The notes beneath the pieces are model-generated. The model worked only from the letters and a program-made list of their open reading frames with translations, did no database searches and was not told where the DNA came from. Positions 44,401-58,175 of a stretch of 64,000 nucleotides of DNA are shown one piece after another. The translations under genes were made by a program, and so were the position numbers. The DNA is from Lottia gigantea. Its lineage: Eukaryota > Mollusca > Gastropoda > Lottiidae. The stretch lies in contig NW_008707735.1 in assembly GCF_000327385.1 (NCBI RefSeq), positions 138,973 to 202,972 on the forward strand, in the 5' to 3' direction. The stretch's first letter is position 1. Every line of letters begins with the position of its first letter.

Positions 44401-44621
44401 CTGACATTCTCAAATGAAAAAGATTTTGTTTTTAATTATCAAGGCAGAAAGAGAAACACATATAAAACTTTTCCCATAGAGAGTTCAATAATTGTTTAGC
44501 AATGTATCTTATACTGTATGTTTGAGATCTTTTGTTTACGTAAATATGCTCTAAATCACTGTAGTCAACAGTGTATGGCTTGCTGTCGTCATCACCAGTC
44601 CTCCTATTAATCATCTTCATT

Positions 44622-44770
44622 TATCATCGTCATCATCGTCGTCATCATCATCATCATCATCATCTCTCTCCATGATCTTCGTCAATGCTATCAACACATT
44701 GCCTTCATTATCGTCATCATCAAGCAATCATCATTGATCCTCAATCACCATCATCATCAATCATCATTAA
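44622..44770 (+). repeat. (CAT)n-rich microsatellite
   Basis: CATCGTCATCATCGTCGTCA then an uninterrupted (CAT) run at 44642-44662, grading into imperfect ATCATC sequence. Any His-rich or Ile-rich frames here are repeat by-products. Confidence 0.9.
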
Positions 44771-44939
44771 TTCATTTATCAATTCTCCCCATGGTCATCA
44801 TCAACAGTCGTATTATAGAACCAAAGTTGTTATCAAAATCTGGCGACCCTCGTCCTCAAAAAACACCCAGTACTTCTATCCATCCTGATTTGGTTTCGGA
44901 TAGTTTACGCCATACCTCGTTTGTCGGAAATCATTAAAC

Positions 44940-46390
44940 AGTTGATAGCTATAGAGTAATATTTGTATAGTCTGTTCAATAAAAGTTTATTAGATTACCG
45001 GGAGTTGATCCACTGTATTTTATAGCCTTTTTCATATTAGTTTTATAGTCCCATCAACAAGTCTATCGCCATTTATGACACTCAATATATTTTTTTGTTA
45101 GCTAATTCCATTATAGTCTGTATTTAGTATCAGGAAATTCTGCCATCGATTGACGTTCTTTGTTTTATTGGTTAAACTATTACTTTAATTTCTATATTGT
45201 TTCCTTCAAACGATTACCATTAACCCTGAATAAATGAAACAGGTTATTTTTGTGTTGCGCTGTACGTGTTGAAGACAAGCTATGCAGTGGGCAATAAGTA
45301 AATTTTGCCAGTATAGTTTCGTCAATTTTTCCCATGGGAGTGTGTGTGGTGGGGGTGGGGTCATACAGTTCATGATATCTAGTGAAATGATTTGCTGTAA
45401 TCGAATTAGGCCTACTAAATTTGACTGGGCTATTTGATTGTTACACCGTATGAGCTGAAGAAGATTGATAAACGCGATACAGTGTGCAATAAGTAAATTT
45501 TGCTAAGACAATTGCGACTTTTCTTGAAGGGGAAGCAAATGATTATGTTTTGTTTCATAAGATGGTTTTAAAACCAGACACAATCATGTCAGATAAAAAA
45601 AAAACAAATTCTATGACCCGTTTTAACATGATAATGTTTAAATCTGAACTGAGAACTTTCAGGATTAAAACCGTCTGGAAGATCAAGAGATAAAGTTCTA
45701 ATCGAAGTCTCTTATTTCCAGTGTGATATATTAAGTTGTAATCTGTCTTCAGATTTAATGGTTGTTTCAAGATAGCATGCTATCTGTAATGATGTCGGTT
45801 AGCTAGACTGTTATTATCCTGTTTAAGCATGCCTTAAGTTTATCTGAAACATATTGGCTTTAACTTAATGTCCAATTTTCCGCAGATGTCGGCGAGCTAG
45901 ATTTTAAAAACCTGGAATGAAAAAGGATATATTATGTAAGTTTCAATAATGTTAGCTAGATTTAAAAAAACATTAATTGTTATTTTAGAAATACCCAAAG
46001 TTAACTTGTCCAGTTTTTACGACTAATTATTCAAGTCTCAAAGGCTCTATTCTGTGGCTCATCATCCATGGCTTTGTCTGTACCTTTCGACTTGGGTTAT
46101 CGCCCCTGACGTCTGTAAAAGATTGAAAGAGACGAATACAAGAAACCTTTTTGCCCTCGAGTTTCTACCTTCTCTCGGGGTTGTCTGTATGAGATAGTCT
46201 AGGGTTATCTTTGGATCCGTATCATTCTAACCGACATCAATATATTTTCTGATTTGTCGGGCTAATTGAAATGATACCTCGTCTCTTTCCTAAATTATCC
46301 ACTCTCCCTTGAGTTTGTCTAAACTAGATACACTCGGCTCCAGATAGAGCTAGGGTTATCTGTGGATTCCTATCTGTCTTACCAGCATCA
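44940..46390. other. Gene-free AT-rich stretch
   Basis: A duplicated motif GATGTCGG(C/T)..GCTAGA appears near 45793 and 45889. A phrase CGATACAGTGTGCAATAAGTAAATTTTGC resembles GCAGTGGGCAATAAGTAAATTTTGCC at 45285. No exon recognised. Confidence 0.4.
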
Positions 46391-46394
46391 AGTG

Positions 46395-46640
46395 TTCTGT
46401 CTATGTCTCTGTCTCTCTCTATCTGTCTCTCTCTCTCTGTCTCTCTCTCTCTCTGTCTCTCTCTCTCTGTCTGTCTCTCTCTATCTCTCTGTCTGTCTCT
46501 CTCTATCTGTCTCTCTCTATCTGTCTCTCTCTCTCTGTCTCTCTCTATCTGTCTCTCTCTCTCTCTGTCTCTCTGTCTCTCTCTCTCTGTCTCTCTCTCT
46601 CTGTCTCTCTCTATCTGTCTGTCTGTCTGTCTCTGTGTAT
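46395..46640 (+). repeat. (CT)n / (CTGT)n microsatellite
   Basis: A continuous pyrimidine-rich tract of CTCTCTGT units with occasional TATC. It has strand-biased composition and no stop on the plus strand. Confidence 0.95.
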
Positions 46641-46675
46641 ATTGTACATGTATATTGAAATCCAGAGGCTCTCTC

Positions 46676-47060
46676 TGTGTAGTCACCCTGCCCTTAACTA
46701 TAGTCACCCTACCCCTAACTATAGTCACCCTACCCCTAACTATAGTCACCCTACCCCTACCCCTAACTATAGTCACCCTACCCCTAACTATAGTCACCCT
46801 ACCCCTAACTATAGTCACCCTACCCCTAACTATAGTCACCCTACCCCTAACTTTAGTCATCCTACCCCTAACTATAGTCACCCTACCCCTAACTATAGTC
46901 ACCCTACCCCTAACTATAGTCACCCTACCCCTAACTATAGTCAACCTACCCTTAACTATAGTCACCCTACCCTTAACTATACTGACCCTACCCTCAATTA
47001 TAGTCATTCTACCCCTAACTATAGTCAACCTACCCTCAACTATAGTCACCCTACCCGCGA
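46676..47060 (+). repeat. 21-bp tandem array (CTATAGTCACCCTACCCCTAA)n
   Basis: About eighteen units of 21 bp directly after the CT microsatellite. The period of 21 gives open frames on both strands (TIVTLPL, GRVTIVR), which are by-products. Confidence 0.95.
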
Positions 47061-47214
47061 TGCCGAGAAGATATGATAAAAGTAATATGTTATGATACAG
47101 AACTATAAACTGTCAGTAAATCTAATTCTACCAGTGATTTATTTACGGTTCTTTTCTGATATTTCTCCTGATAGTTATCTATCTTACACAAACTTGACGG
47201 TACCAAGATGGAGT

Positions 47215-47515
47215 ATTTCTTATTCATTCATTCATTGTTATTCTCATTCTTTCCTTCAGTTGTCTCTTTCTCTCGACTGATATCCAGCACTATTTTCTCT
47301 ACAACCTACACACACTTGGTGGTACCGTGTTATCATATTTTTAGTGTAGAAAGTAGATGTTTGGTGTCTTCATTCATTTATTCATTCATTCATTCAGTCG
47401 TGCATTCAACCATTCAATCAATCATTTATTCAGTCATTCATTCACTAAGTTATATATTGTTCATTCATTCATTTATTCTTTCAATCATTCATTCATTCAT
47501 TAAGTGTATTTAAGA
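47215..47515 (+). repeat. ATTC-rich microsatellite
   Basis: Imperfect CATTCATT runs at 47222-47240 and 47370-47505. Confidence 0.8.
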
Positions 47516-47911
47516 AGGGTATGATAAGAATGTTTTGTTGAACTACACTAACCAGATTCAGTTGCAGAGTGGTAGGGTGTGTTTTGGAACAATGAGTATA
47601 TTGTAGCTATATTTAATACTTCAACTCAAATCTACTGATAATATTGAGAGAATAATAAAATAATACCAACAGTTACAGATTCTACGATCTTGTTTATAAA
47701 CGATCCAATCCATTAATCGACAAATTGTTTCCGTTTTCCGGAAATTCTCCTGAATGTTAGAAATTATTATTCCGGTGTATTTTCATTGCTTTCTATTTTA
47801 TTCTGTTTTCTTTTCCATCTTTCTGATTAGTTTTAATAATATTATACATTAAAGTCACTCCACTCCAGACGATTTACAATCATAATTGACATTAAGTGAC
47901 GTTAACGTGAC

Positions 47912-48150
47912 AATTCATTCATTCTGTCGTTCATTCATTTGATCATTCATTCATTTGATCATTCATTCATTTGATCATTCATTCATTTGATCATTCAATT
48001 GATCGTTCATTCATTCATTTGATCATTTATTCATTCGATCATTCATTCATTCATTTGATCATTCATTCTTTTGATCACTCATTTGATCATTCATTCGATT
48101 ATCATTCATTCATTTGATCATTTATTCATTTGTCCATTTATTCATTCGAT
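47912..48150 (+). repeat. (ATTC)n with GATC insertions
   Basis: Unit TTGATCATTCATTCAT repeated about twelve times with slippage variants. Confidence 0.9.
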
Positions 48151-48344
48151 CACAGTGACGACTGGCCTAATATCCAAAGTGGCTTATTATTTTTAAAACA
48201 AGGAAATTAAAGCAGGAATTATATTCAGAATAAAATAAATTATAATACCTGAAGTTTAAACTAATATTTATTTTGTAAACCCGTCAATAATTTTACCGTT
48301 TTTATTCCAAATTGATGTATAAACCTTTCACCTAGGTTTACTGT

Positions 48345-48990
48345 CGAAACTCTAGGTAAACTGTCTTCCAAAATATAACTCAGCTAAATCTTAAACAGCC
48401 GCATAGCTTAGACTTCCAGTCCAAACTCTAGGTAAACTGTCTTCCAAAATATAACTCAGCTAAATCTAAAACAGTCGCATAGCTTAGACTTCCAGTCCAA
48501 ACTCTAGTTAAACTGTCTTCCAAAATATAACTCAGCTAAATCTTAAACAGTCGCATAACTTAGACTTCCAGTCCAAACTCTAGGTAAACTGTCTTCCAAA
48601 ATATAACTCAGCTAAATCTTAAACAGTCGCATAGCTTAGACTTCCAGTCCAAACTCTAGGTAAACTGTCTTCCAAAATATAACTCAGCTAAATCTTAAAC
48701 AGTCGCATAGCTTAGACTTCCAGTCCAAACTCTAGGTAAACTGTCTTCCAAAATATAACTCAGCTAAATCTAAAACAGTCGCATAGCTTAGACTTCCAGT
48801 CCAAACTCTAGGTAAACTGTCTTCCAAAATATAACTCAGCTAAATCTTAAACAGTCGCATAGCTTAGACTTCCAGTCCAAACTCTAGGTAAACTGTCTTC
48901 CAAAATATAACTCAGCTAAATCTAAAACAGTCGCATAGCTTAGACTTCCAGTCCAAACTCTAGGTAAACTGTCTTCCAAAATATAGCCCG
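48345..48990 (+). repeat. 76-bp tandem array
   Basis: About eight and a half units (CCAAACTCTAGGTAAACTGT, CTTCCAAAATATAACTCAGC, TAAATCTTAAACAGTCGCAT, AGCTTAGACTTCCAGT). Sequence identity is very high, with only a few alternating variants (TCTTAAAC/TCTAAAAC). Confidence 0.95.
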
Positions 48991-49504
48991 GCTATATCTA
49001 AAACAATGATTATACAGTCGAAACTCTATATAGACTAAAATCACAAATAATTAAAGAAATAGTGCCCCACCCCACCAAAACCTTTTAGTTTTCTTACTGT
49101 CGTGTAAATTAAACTGATTCTTTGATTTATATTTCTATCTTAATATCTTTGTATATTATTATTAAGATTGATCTGAAATTTGCCTCCCACTCGTCAAGAT
49201 TTTCGACTACACTCGCTAAAAGCCAGAATTTAATTGGTCTATTAGGCGTCAAATATATAAAAATAAACAAAGCCAATTTAGACTCATTTATTTTCTATAG
49301 TGCTAATTAGATTGTTTACATTGATGACGTCAGTTCCGTTATGGCGCGTAATTCACCAGCCATCACGTCTGCCGGTTCAAATTTCATTAATTTTGACAAA
49401 GGCAGACGTTTTGATTGGTTTTTGTCGCTGCTGAAATCTGATCTTTGATTTCAGTGAATTGGTAAGTCTTTATCGAAAGATCAGATAACATTAAACTCGG
49501 TATT

Positions 49505-49735
49505 ATATATCACGTCATCTTCACAGTATCAAACTATAACGAATTGTGTCTTATACCTTGACAACAATAATCACCTTCCTTCTATCACATCTTCACAATG
49601 TCAAGCTATAACAAACTTCATACTAATACTTTGACTGTAATAGCCACCTTTCTTCTATCACATCTTCACAATGTCAAGCTATAACAAACTGTATCTTATA
49701 CCTTGACTGCAATAGCCACCTTTCTTGTATCATGG
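49505..49735 (+). repeat. Three-unit tandem of a dispersed repeat
   Basis: CATCTTCACAATGTCAAGCT, ATAACAAACT and TACCTTGACTGCAATAGCCA repeated three times at about 75-85 bp. Related copies lie at 8395 and 44140. Confidence 0.8.
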
Positions 49736-49794
49736 TGATTTGATTGGATTGTATATAACCTGGCATGGTAAAAGTGTCTAGGTCGGATGGGACG

Positions 49795-51340
49795 ATGAAA
49801 CGATGTTACAGGTTGTGCACGTTAAAGAGACAGTTGAAAATCGAATATAATTGGCCTATATTTGGTTTGTGTTTTATTTGCGAGTCTAGATTTGAATATT
49901 AATATCTATAATATCTAATCACGACCTGTGTTTTGTGTATTTTAAATATTGTGTTATTTATTTTAGATTTAATTATCAATATTGACTAGTTCTGGTTTAT
50001 TTAGAGAAAGTTTCGTAAATAAACTAACATTATTGGTTCCTACAGATCTGATCAATTTAACGATCTATATCTGACTAGAGTTGTCGTTCTTGGTTTCTAG
50101 AGAGGCCTGTGATAGCTGTTGTTTTAGGGGTACCAAGTCATAGTGGTCGTGGGTTTAAATTGCCAACACCTTGCCGGGAGTTACCTGAAAATTAACAGTA
50201 TGTTTGTTATATTACTACCAGCAATTTATTTCGACCTCCCGTCCATTTATTATTGAACAGTTCATGACTTGATAATCCATTTTGACTCCTTTTACTTTGC
50301 CTTGAGAGATGAGGGTGCCAGGGGCGTCTTAATGTTGAATAGGGTACGAAGGGGCACGAAGGGATGTGGGAGCCAATGGAAGAAGTTTTTGATTTAAAGT
50401 CCTGACGATCTCTCTAAACCAGTAGCTTTATAAAATAATGTATGTTACTGTTTATTTTGTGTATTTCAATATTGACTCGATCAGGCTGTTTCTAGTTTTA
50501 TTGACTCATCTTGTTTACTTTTTACTTTTAGATCATTATTTTACCATCTGATTAAAAAACTGAGTTATATATCGATATATTATATATGTTACCATCTCTT
50601 CAACACGTCAGATTACATATTATATATTATTATATCGTTTTAGGGACACAGTTATGCCTAATTGATATTCATCACGTCACATGATTTTCAAACCGGCCAA
50701 TCAGGAACCTTAACAAAACCAATTATACGGTTTGTTTTGTAAATGTGAACACATGAAATTCATGAATAAATTGTACACAAACAAACTCTCTCTATGAAAA
50801 GCGTCCTTTTGGTTGTTTAAAATTCACACCGTCAAAGAAAGCTATTTGGATAAAGTGAACAAAGGTCCAATCTGATTATTGAAAAGGGGACGTGGTTTAA
50901 ATGACACTGGTTGGTTCTGATACTGACCGACTTGAATGTCTGAAATGAAATGAAGTTTTACGTCCTATTGTCCTGTTACAGATTGAAGAAACAGTTTACA
51001 ATTAGTCGACCAAATATTGTATTAAAATATCTGATAGATGATTAACGAGGTGGATTAAATATAAAAGAAATAAATATGATGTATAAAATCGTGTATCTGA
51101 CGATTACTGTAATAAATCATACGATATATGATATTTTAAAGGTATATTCTCCTCTAATCTGATCATGGTTTGTTTGGCTCTTGATATGACTATATAATGG
51201 GCGACTGGTCTCTTGGAGAAATTGGGCTACAGTGTTTTCTTGATGAGGCTTTGCTCTGAGATGCTGAATTGAATAATAAAGGGCTGTAAAAAACGATAAT
51301 GACGCCCATTTCATAAAGGCTCTTAGAATTTATAAGTTAA
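49795..51340. other. Gene-free stretch with family-B fragments
   Basis: ACAGGTTGTGCACGTTAAAG at 49809 is a 5' fragment of family B. GAAATGAAATGAAGTTTTAC at 50944 is its 3' end on the minus strand. No exon recognised. Confidence 0.45.
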
Positions 51341-51344
51341 CGTT

Positions 51345-51632
51345 TAGTTTAAGTGGAATAGCAGGAACCACCGACGTCTGATTGAAAATTAGAATGATGT
51401 AAATTGATGATATCAGTGTCCTCGATACACATAAAAAATAAGAAAATCTCTTTACAATCTCTTTACAATCTCTTTACAATCTCTTTACAATCGCTTTACA
51501 ATCTCTTTACAATTTCTTTACAATCTCTTTACAATCTCTTTACAATCTCTTTACAATCTCTTTACAATCTCTATACAATCTCTATACAATCTCTTTACAA
51601 TCTCTTTACAATCTCTTTACAATCTCTTTAAA
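51345..51632 (-). repeat. Foldback-element half-copy with expanded 11-bp array (inverted relative to 1564)
   Basis: GTGGAATAGCAGGAACCACC, CGACGTCTGATTGAAAATTA and GATATCAGTGTCCTCGATAC are the reverse complement of the 1680-1760 block. About sixteen units of TCTTTACAATC follow (51447-51632), the reverse complement of the 1564-1676 array. Confidence 0.8.
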
Positions 51633-52011
51633 TATTTTTGTTCACAAAGCAAACAATTATCACTTTCATTTCAAGTTTTATATTAAGTATTTAGATTATT
51701 GAAGAATTCTAAAAATTGTAAATTATGGGAGAGAATACCTTAATACACGGCAGATAGATTTAAGTATGGCGATAAACTCCGAAGAATGTAAACATAATAT
51801 TTTAAATTCGGTGATAAATTTTAACAAAACATTCATTTTACTGGAAATCATCGACAAATATCTGGAAATTAGAGCCGATACGAGAAAACTCCATTTGACG
51901 ACGCCATGCTAATGGATGAATACAATAAATAGGCTCAGCAGATTCGATCTGCACAAAAGATAAGACTAAATAAAGTTTGTTCATGTCAGAATACAGATAA
52001 ATATCATCTAT

Positions 52012-52345
52012 TAAAGGGATTGTAAGAGGTTTATCAATTTGTATGTGTATCAGGGACACTGATAGCATCAATTTACACCATTCTAATTTTCAATCAGACG
52101 TCGGTGGTTCCTGCAATTCCACTAAAAGACAGCTTTTGCATTTAACTGTTGCTTAAAGGGGTTGTAGAGAAGTTTCTAAACGTTGTATGTGTATCAGGGA
52201 CACTGACAGCATCAATTTACACCATTCCAACGTTTGTCTGTGGTTCTTGTAATTCCACTAAAACTTCGCGTTTTATGACGTCAGTATTCCTAACGCCCAT
52301 AGATATATGCCTTTAGCGTCGATTGAAGTTTAGGGAAACAATCCC
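52012..52345 (+). repeat. Two adjacent foldback-element half-copies without array
   Basis: AAGGGATTGTAAGAGGTTTA (52015) and AAGGGGTTGTAGAGAAGTTT (52156) each lead into GTATGTGTATCAGGGACACT, ATCAATTTACACCATTC and CTGCAATTCCACTAAAA-like ends. A TTTAGGGAAACAATCCCTTTAA end closes the block. Confidence 0.7.
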
Positions 52346-52349
52346 TTTA

Positions 52350-53515
52350 AGCTTTAGTTTGTATCGATATTAATTCCCCAGAGAGGTTTCAAGATTCCGG
52401 ATAGATTTTCACTTTTGATTAGAATTACTAAATGTGTTTAATTAATCTGATTGTCACGTGACTAATTAGAGGCTTAGTGTCACAATTTAAAGGGGTGGTA
52501 CCATGTAGAAATGTGGAATACGCTAAACATGTTTTAAAGACGTGGTACCATGTAATAAAATGATCCGGGCCAAATATTTACTGATATAATTCATCTCTTG
52601 TTTATCTGGGATTCACGCCTTCACAATTATATCAAGTTGCTGTACATCCTCTAGGTTGGCTGACGAGGTTTTGAGCTGAAAACTTTTAGTCCGGAGACGT
52701 TCATAAAATTCACCTTTACTTTCACCCACCATGTTTCATCGTTAGTTTGTGCTCACTTTTCTAGAACACCTGAGGACAGTTTGCAAATGGGTTTGTTTAC
52801 TTAGCATCCATTCCATAGAGTCATTATTACTAATATTACATAGCTGGTTTACAATATCGACACCAAGATAGTAGGACGATCTTACTTTTATCCATGTACT
52901 ACAAGAAAAAACTTTTACAATCCACAATCCAATGATATAATTATTTTATAGATCAAGTCCTTTAATCTATGGAACATGAATCGAACGCCCTCTGAGTCGC
53001 CAGTGGTCGTGACTAAAGGTTTAAAAGTTTTTATTGTAACAGTAGACAGAATCAGAGTTCTAATAGTAAAATACAAAGAACATTTCTATAATAAAGTAAA
53101 ATTGTTTTTAAAATTTCTACAACTCTGAGCTTAGTTTCCCATTTCTCAATTTTATAAAATTATTTTATTTCTAACTCATTATAAAATAGAAAAGGCAACG
53201 CAGAAATTTATTTATTGAGGACAAAATGGATTATGAAATAATTGAAGTCTTCTGAAAGCAAATGAATTAACAAAAGGCATCATGAATAGGTCACGTGGAA
53301 TTCGGTTCTCAAGAGACAAAATTTATGACAATATTTGATTAATCTCGATGAATAAATCTCATATTTGGGTTTTTTATCATTTACAAAGGCCAGTATATTA
53401 CGCCATAATCATCCGATATTATTACACCCTGTTTCACTGTAGCAGGTCACTTCGTACCGAGGTTATACAATTCATCATGCCAAGTGATTTTAAAGTTCTG
53501 GTATAAGTCGAGATA
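52350..53515. other. Gene-free stretch
   Basis: GGTACCATGTA occurs twice (52497, 52544). No exon recognised. Confidence 0.35.
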
Positions 53516-53519
53516 ATAC

Positions 53520-53795
53520 CCTGTTTTCAACCCGTTGTCCCCCTCTCAGTGATGCAGATCAGAAGGACTGGCTTGGAAACAGTGTTTATATAATTTGGAT
53601 AGGACAATAAACCGTGTGCAACAGACTGTGCACGTTAAAGATCTCCCGACAGTAAAACATGGAAGAAGAGCAGGCTAATTTCCCTCATTTCACACTGCAT
53701 GGTGCATCCGTCTTCATAAGCCCAAATAATGCAGGAAAGTTGAACGAAAAACTCTTTCATTTCAATGTACTATCCATTTAGCAGTCCAGAAGGTT
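53520..53795 (+). repeat. Repeat family B, fullest copy
   Basis: In order: CCCTCTCAGTGATGCAGATC, GACAATAAACCGTGTGCAAC, AGACTGTGCACGTTAAAGAT, ATTTCCCTCATTTCACACTG, AAGCCCAAATAATGCAGGAA, AAAACTCTTTCATTTCA. About 275 bp, non-coding. All other family-B pieces align to parts of it. Confidence 0.65.
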
Positions 53796-54089
53796 GCCCC
53801 GAGGTTAGATACACAAACTAAATTCGACCAGTGAAACTAATTGGTGAAATCTGATTATAGAAAGAAAATAATAGAAACTCAGAGCGAATAAAATAAAATA
53901 ATCTAATCAGTGTGAAGTAGGGAAAATAAAACGATGGCCAGGTGAAGGTAATTACCGTCCCCAGGTGGAAAATACACTACTTAAGTAGCACGATTGGCTA
54001 CTTTACATTGACAGGAAGTACTTTATTATCTCCCCTAATTTACTCTTCAGTGTTGAAAATCAGTAATGGTCGTATGGTTCCAATCAAGC

Positions 54090-54366
54090 GCGCCAATAAA
54101 ACTCACGACGTTATCCAGACGTTGTAGATCGTGTTACAAATTTATTTCTTGTTGATCAAGTCTATTAATGATGTTCCTATCACTCAATTCAATAAAAATG
54201 ACGACGTTATCCAGGCGCATCTACAGTTGCATATCAAGCTATGTTTACAACATGATGATCGAGTCTATTAAATGTGTCCCAATAAAAGTGACGACGTTAT
54301 CCAGACATATCCACAGTTGTATATCACGTTACAAATTTACAACTTGTTGATCTAGTCTATTAAAGG
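54090..54366 (+). repeat. Three-unit degenerate tandem repeat (~90-115 bp)
   Basis: GACGTTATCCAGACGTTGTA, GACGTTATCCAGGCGCATCT and GACGTTATCCAGACATATCC each lead to a TTGTTGATC(A/T)AGTCTATTAA-like end. Confidence 0.75.
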
Positions 54367-54734
54367 TGTTGCCTGCCAAGTGTTTCATTAATTGGTTACT
54401 TAGCTACCGATCTTGTTTCTATTCTGGAGACTTGCCGAGCCATGATTGTCAGAAATTTGTAAATACATTTGTGATTCTGTTTACATTCAGATAAGACAAT
54501 GTTATTTCAAGGAAATGAACTCTTTCACTTAATGTGAGACTCGGACCACAGTTAATTGTTTATATAAACCTAATGAATACAATTAAATGTATAAACCCTC
54601 GGGGCGAAGACAAGTTCTTTACTTCAAAGTTAAGTTGAAAAGAAGAGTCAAAGAGTGTGTCTAGGAGAGTAGCTGATCTAAAAATATGTGGCTCATTAAA
54701 AGATGTGATTTAGCCGCTTGACAGGCCAATTAGT

Positions 54735-55030
54735 CCACATAGCCGCCTTGAATTTCTCCTATTGTGTACACTGTCATGTGGTTCTTGTCTCCTACAAGAA
54801 ACCAAACACTGGTCATGATGTCTTCGTGAAATTTCCCTCACTGTACACGACTGGGAATTCTCTCAGAAAAATAGTATAATTGTATAATTTACTTGGTTCT
54901 GGCCTGCTCTAGGAAACCAAAAGAGAAAAAGTCAGCTGGTCATGATGTCTTTATAAAATTTGCCTCATTGTACACGACTGTGAAATCTGTAAGAAGTATT
55001 TGGTACTTGTCTCCCCTAGGACGATAGTAG
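54735..55030 (+). repeat. Two-to-three-unit degenerate duplication
   Basis: CTCACTGTACACGACTGGGA (54838) and CTCATTGTACACGACTGTGA (54965) with GGTCATGATGTCTTCGTGAA / GGTCATGATGTCTTTATAAA before them, and an earlier diverged unit near 54765. Confidence 0.6.
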
Positions 55031-55034
55031 ACTA

Positions 55035-55700
55035 TTATCTATTAATACAAGAATAATAGAATGAACACTTGATAATAATATTATTTATTTAACTATTGTA
55101 TTAAACTACATCTTTAAGCGGCTAGGGTTGACAACGCTTCGTTGAATGGCTAGAGGCAGGGGCTCCTTACAATTAACCCTTTCACCTTCAACAACAATGC
55201 TTTGGTAGTGAATACTTGTATGGTATTCTTATAGTAAAATCTTTTGAGAAATGATGCCGTTACTCTCTCTGTCTTCAACACTAAAACAAGTCTTTATATT
55301 ATAGTTATTGATAGTAATTTAAGTATGAAACTTAATGAACAGGTGCCCAGACCCTTTACCTTCAACATAAAAATAATTCTGAGTAGTTTTTGGTAGTCTA
55401 AGATTCATTCCAGTGATAAGGTTTACCACTTGTCATTTTCATTCAGTAAAAACAAAGTCGAGGTATTTTCTGTTGATGGCTTCATTGATTGATTCCGATG
55501 CCATGGAATCCTGCAAATCTGGCCATTAGACAGGGTTTTACATCGTATCTTATCTTGAGCGGTGCTATCAATTCCTGCAAATGTCAAACTTACAGCAATT
55601 ATTCGTGGTATTTCCTCTCACTTTGATTGATAATATTGAGACGTTTTTCAGTCTTAGAAATATAATAAAATATAGACAGTATTTCAGACAACCTTCCAGT
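55035..55700. other. Gene-free stretch
   Basis: No exon or array recognised. Confidence 0.35.
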
Positions 55701-55715
55701 TAATAGTCAGGGATA

Positions 55716-55892
55716 TTTTATATCTATATCTTATATCCTATCAACCATGGTGCTATCTATATCTTATATCCTATCAACAATGGTGCTATCTATATCTTAT
55801 ATCCTATCAACCATGGTGCTATCTATATCTTATATCTTATCAACCATGGTGCTATCTATATCTTATATCCTATCAACCATGGTGCTATCTAT
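55716..55892 (+). repeat. 33-bp tandem array
   Basis: Five units of CTATCTATATCTTATATCCT and ATCAACCATGGTG. Confidence 0.95.
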
Positions 55893-55894
55893 TC

Positions 55895-57580
55895 TTGAAC
55901 TTTGTTGCTATGGTCAATTTAAATAGATTTAAATCAACTATCCAAAGTTCAAAGTTTGAAAAACTCACATAATGCACATGTTAATACCACGTGATATCAT
56001 GTTCATCTGGAGAAAAGTGATCAATCTAATGGCTGAACTATCCTGTAATTGACCGAGCAAATAACCCAATTAATGGCTGAACTTGTTTGTCTTGGCTGTT
56101 GAGTGTATTTAGAACTATTAAGTATTCGGCTGGCTGCCAAACTGGAGTACCAAGTTGATTAAACGGTAGAATTTTAAAGAAATGTCGAGTCCAAGTGGTC
56201 GATTGATCACGATTCGAGGCCATTAATCCAGTCCCGAAATTCAACTTGGATTAATGGAGGTCAGAGTTCAAATTTTACTTGTCATATTTCATTAGGAATG
56301 TAGCCTAAACGATGGTGGATATTTTGGTTACAGTTTTCTGTGTTTTTCAAATTCGACGTTTGATTGAAAGATTTATTCCAGCTGATTTAAATGGTTTACT
56401 TCAGTGACAATGGTTAAATTGTGCTTTAAGGTTCGAATTTGTCTTCAGATATTTCATAAGAGGGCTATTGTTGAATATTTTGTTACCAGCTGATCAAGGC
56501 ATTAGACCAGGCCTGCAGTTTTTACGTTAAGGATAATAACGTAGGTTCACGAGGAGCCTGTTTAATAGCTGATCCTAGGCCAAACTTAGTCAATTTCACC
56601 AGACTTTCACCCGCCGACAGAGTTTAAAACCTACGACCATCATGATTTCATATTAATTTCAAACGCTCTAAGTCTAAATAAGGCAAAGTTTGTCCTCTCT
56701 AGAATTGAAATACAATAATTACAGTATATTTATTTTAAATACCGCCATTACGGTTAAGTTTTTTTTAATAGTGGTATTTGAAGTAAGAGAATTACAAGTT
56801 TCTCCAGTCTAATTCAGATCTCTAATCTCTCCTGAATTCGAGTTATTTTATTTTCTGGAAGATCTGTGTTCATGAAGGCCTAGGCTACACGTGGGTTTGG
56901 GTATAGATGTTTTCATTAAAGGCATAGATACAGCTTGGTATGGTCGGTTTTTGTGGTGTTGTCTTTAAACTTTCAAATTTAGACTCAAAATCATCAAAAT
57001 ATCAGCCATTCCGCAGTATCAGTAGGCTTGTTTACGTAATTCAAATTTAGCTAAATTTCATCTTTAACTTGATGTTGGCCTTTTTCTTCTATCAAACCTT
57101 GAAAAACTTGGACCATTCGGCAACTCACTGCTATTTAACGTAAAGCTAAATCTTACACTGTTGGTCTGGTAGACGACTTTTACACAGAACGGCTAAATAA
57201 TCAACTTGAACTGAAAATAAAGAATTGTTGATGTTGAGAATTCTAGACGGACTCTGTCAAACATATTACAATCAACATGATTAGGAATGCATCAGAAATG
57301 GCGAGTTCGTGGTTTTCTGACTTACAAATAGAATTATTCTGTATCTCAATTGAATAGAAATAAAAACTCCAAGCTCTGGTAAATTTGATAGATTTAAAAT
57401 TGATTTTCAGATGCTGTTAGAATTTTAACTCGTTTTATATAAAAGAAAGGAATAAAACGCAGATGTGGCCAATTTCTAGAATTTTCTGTTTTTGTCACAT
57501 TTGTTCGTCGTACTTTCTTGAAATTTTGAGTAGAATAACAACCAAATAAACATCGACAGTCATTGATAAAAATCTAAACA
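55895..57580. other. Gene-free stretch
   Basis: A SINE-A-like tail may be present near 56480-56580 (CCAGCTGATCAAGGCATTAG ... TAACGTAGGTTCACGAGG), but the match is poor. No exon recognised. Confidence 0.35.
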
Positions 57581-57582
57581 TT

Positions 57583-57637
57583 TCACGTTCCCTGTTAATG
57601 GGTGAATAATCCAACCCCAGTTCGTAAAGAGTTCCCT

Positions 57638-57695
<58 letters not shown>

Positions 57696-57738
57696 TTGGT
57701 GGGTGAATAATCCAACCCCAGTTCGTAAAGAGTTCCCT

Positions 57739-57796
<58 letters not shown>

Positions 57797-57839
57797 TTGG
57801 TGGGTGAATAATCCAACCCCAGTTCGTAAAGAGTTCCCT

Positions 57840-57896
<57 letters not shown>

Positions 57897-57948
57897 GTTG
57901 GTGGGTGAATAATCCAACCCCAGTTCGTAAAGAGTTCCCTACCAGTAA

Positions 57949-57997
<49 letters not shown>

Positions 57998-58041
57998 GTT
58001 GGTGGGTGAACAATCCAACCCCAGTTTGTAAAGAGTTCCCT

Positions 58042-58098
<57 letters not shown>

Positions 58099-58142
58099 GT
58101 TGGTGGGTGAACAATCCAACCCCAGTTTGTAAAGAGTTCCCT

Positions 58143-58175
<33 letters not shown>

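Noticed and set aside
46324-47095. Long frames on both strands (Arg-Val-Thr-Ile-Val and Leu-Ser rich)
   Set aside because: They are the CT microsatellite and the 21-bp array; low complexity in every frame.
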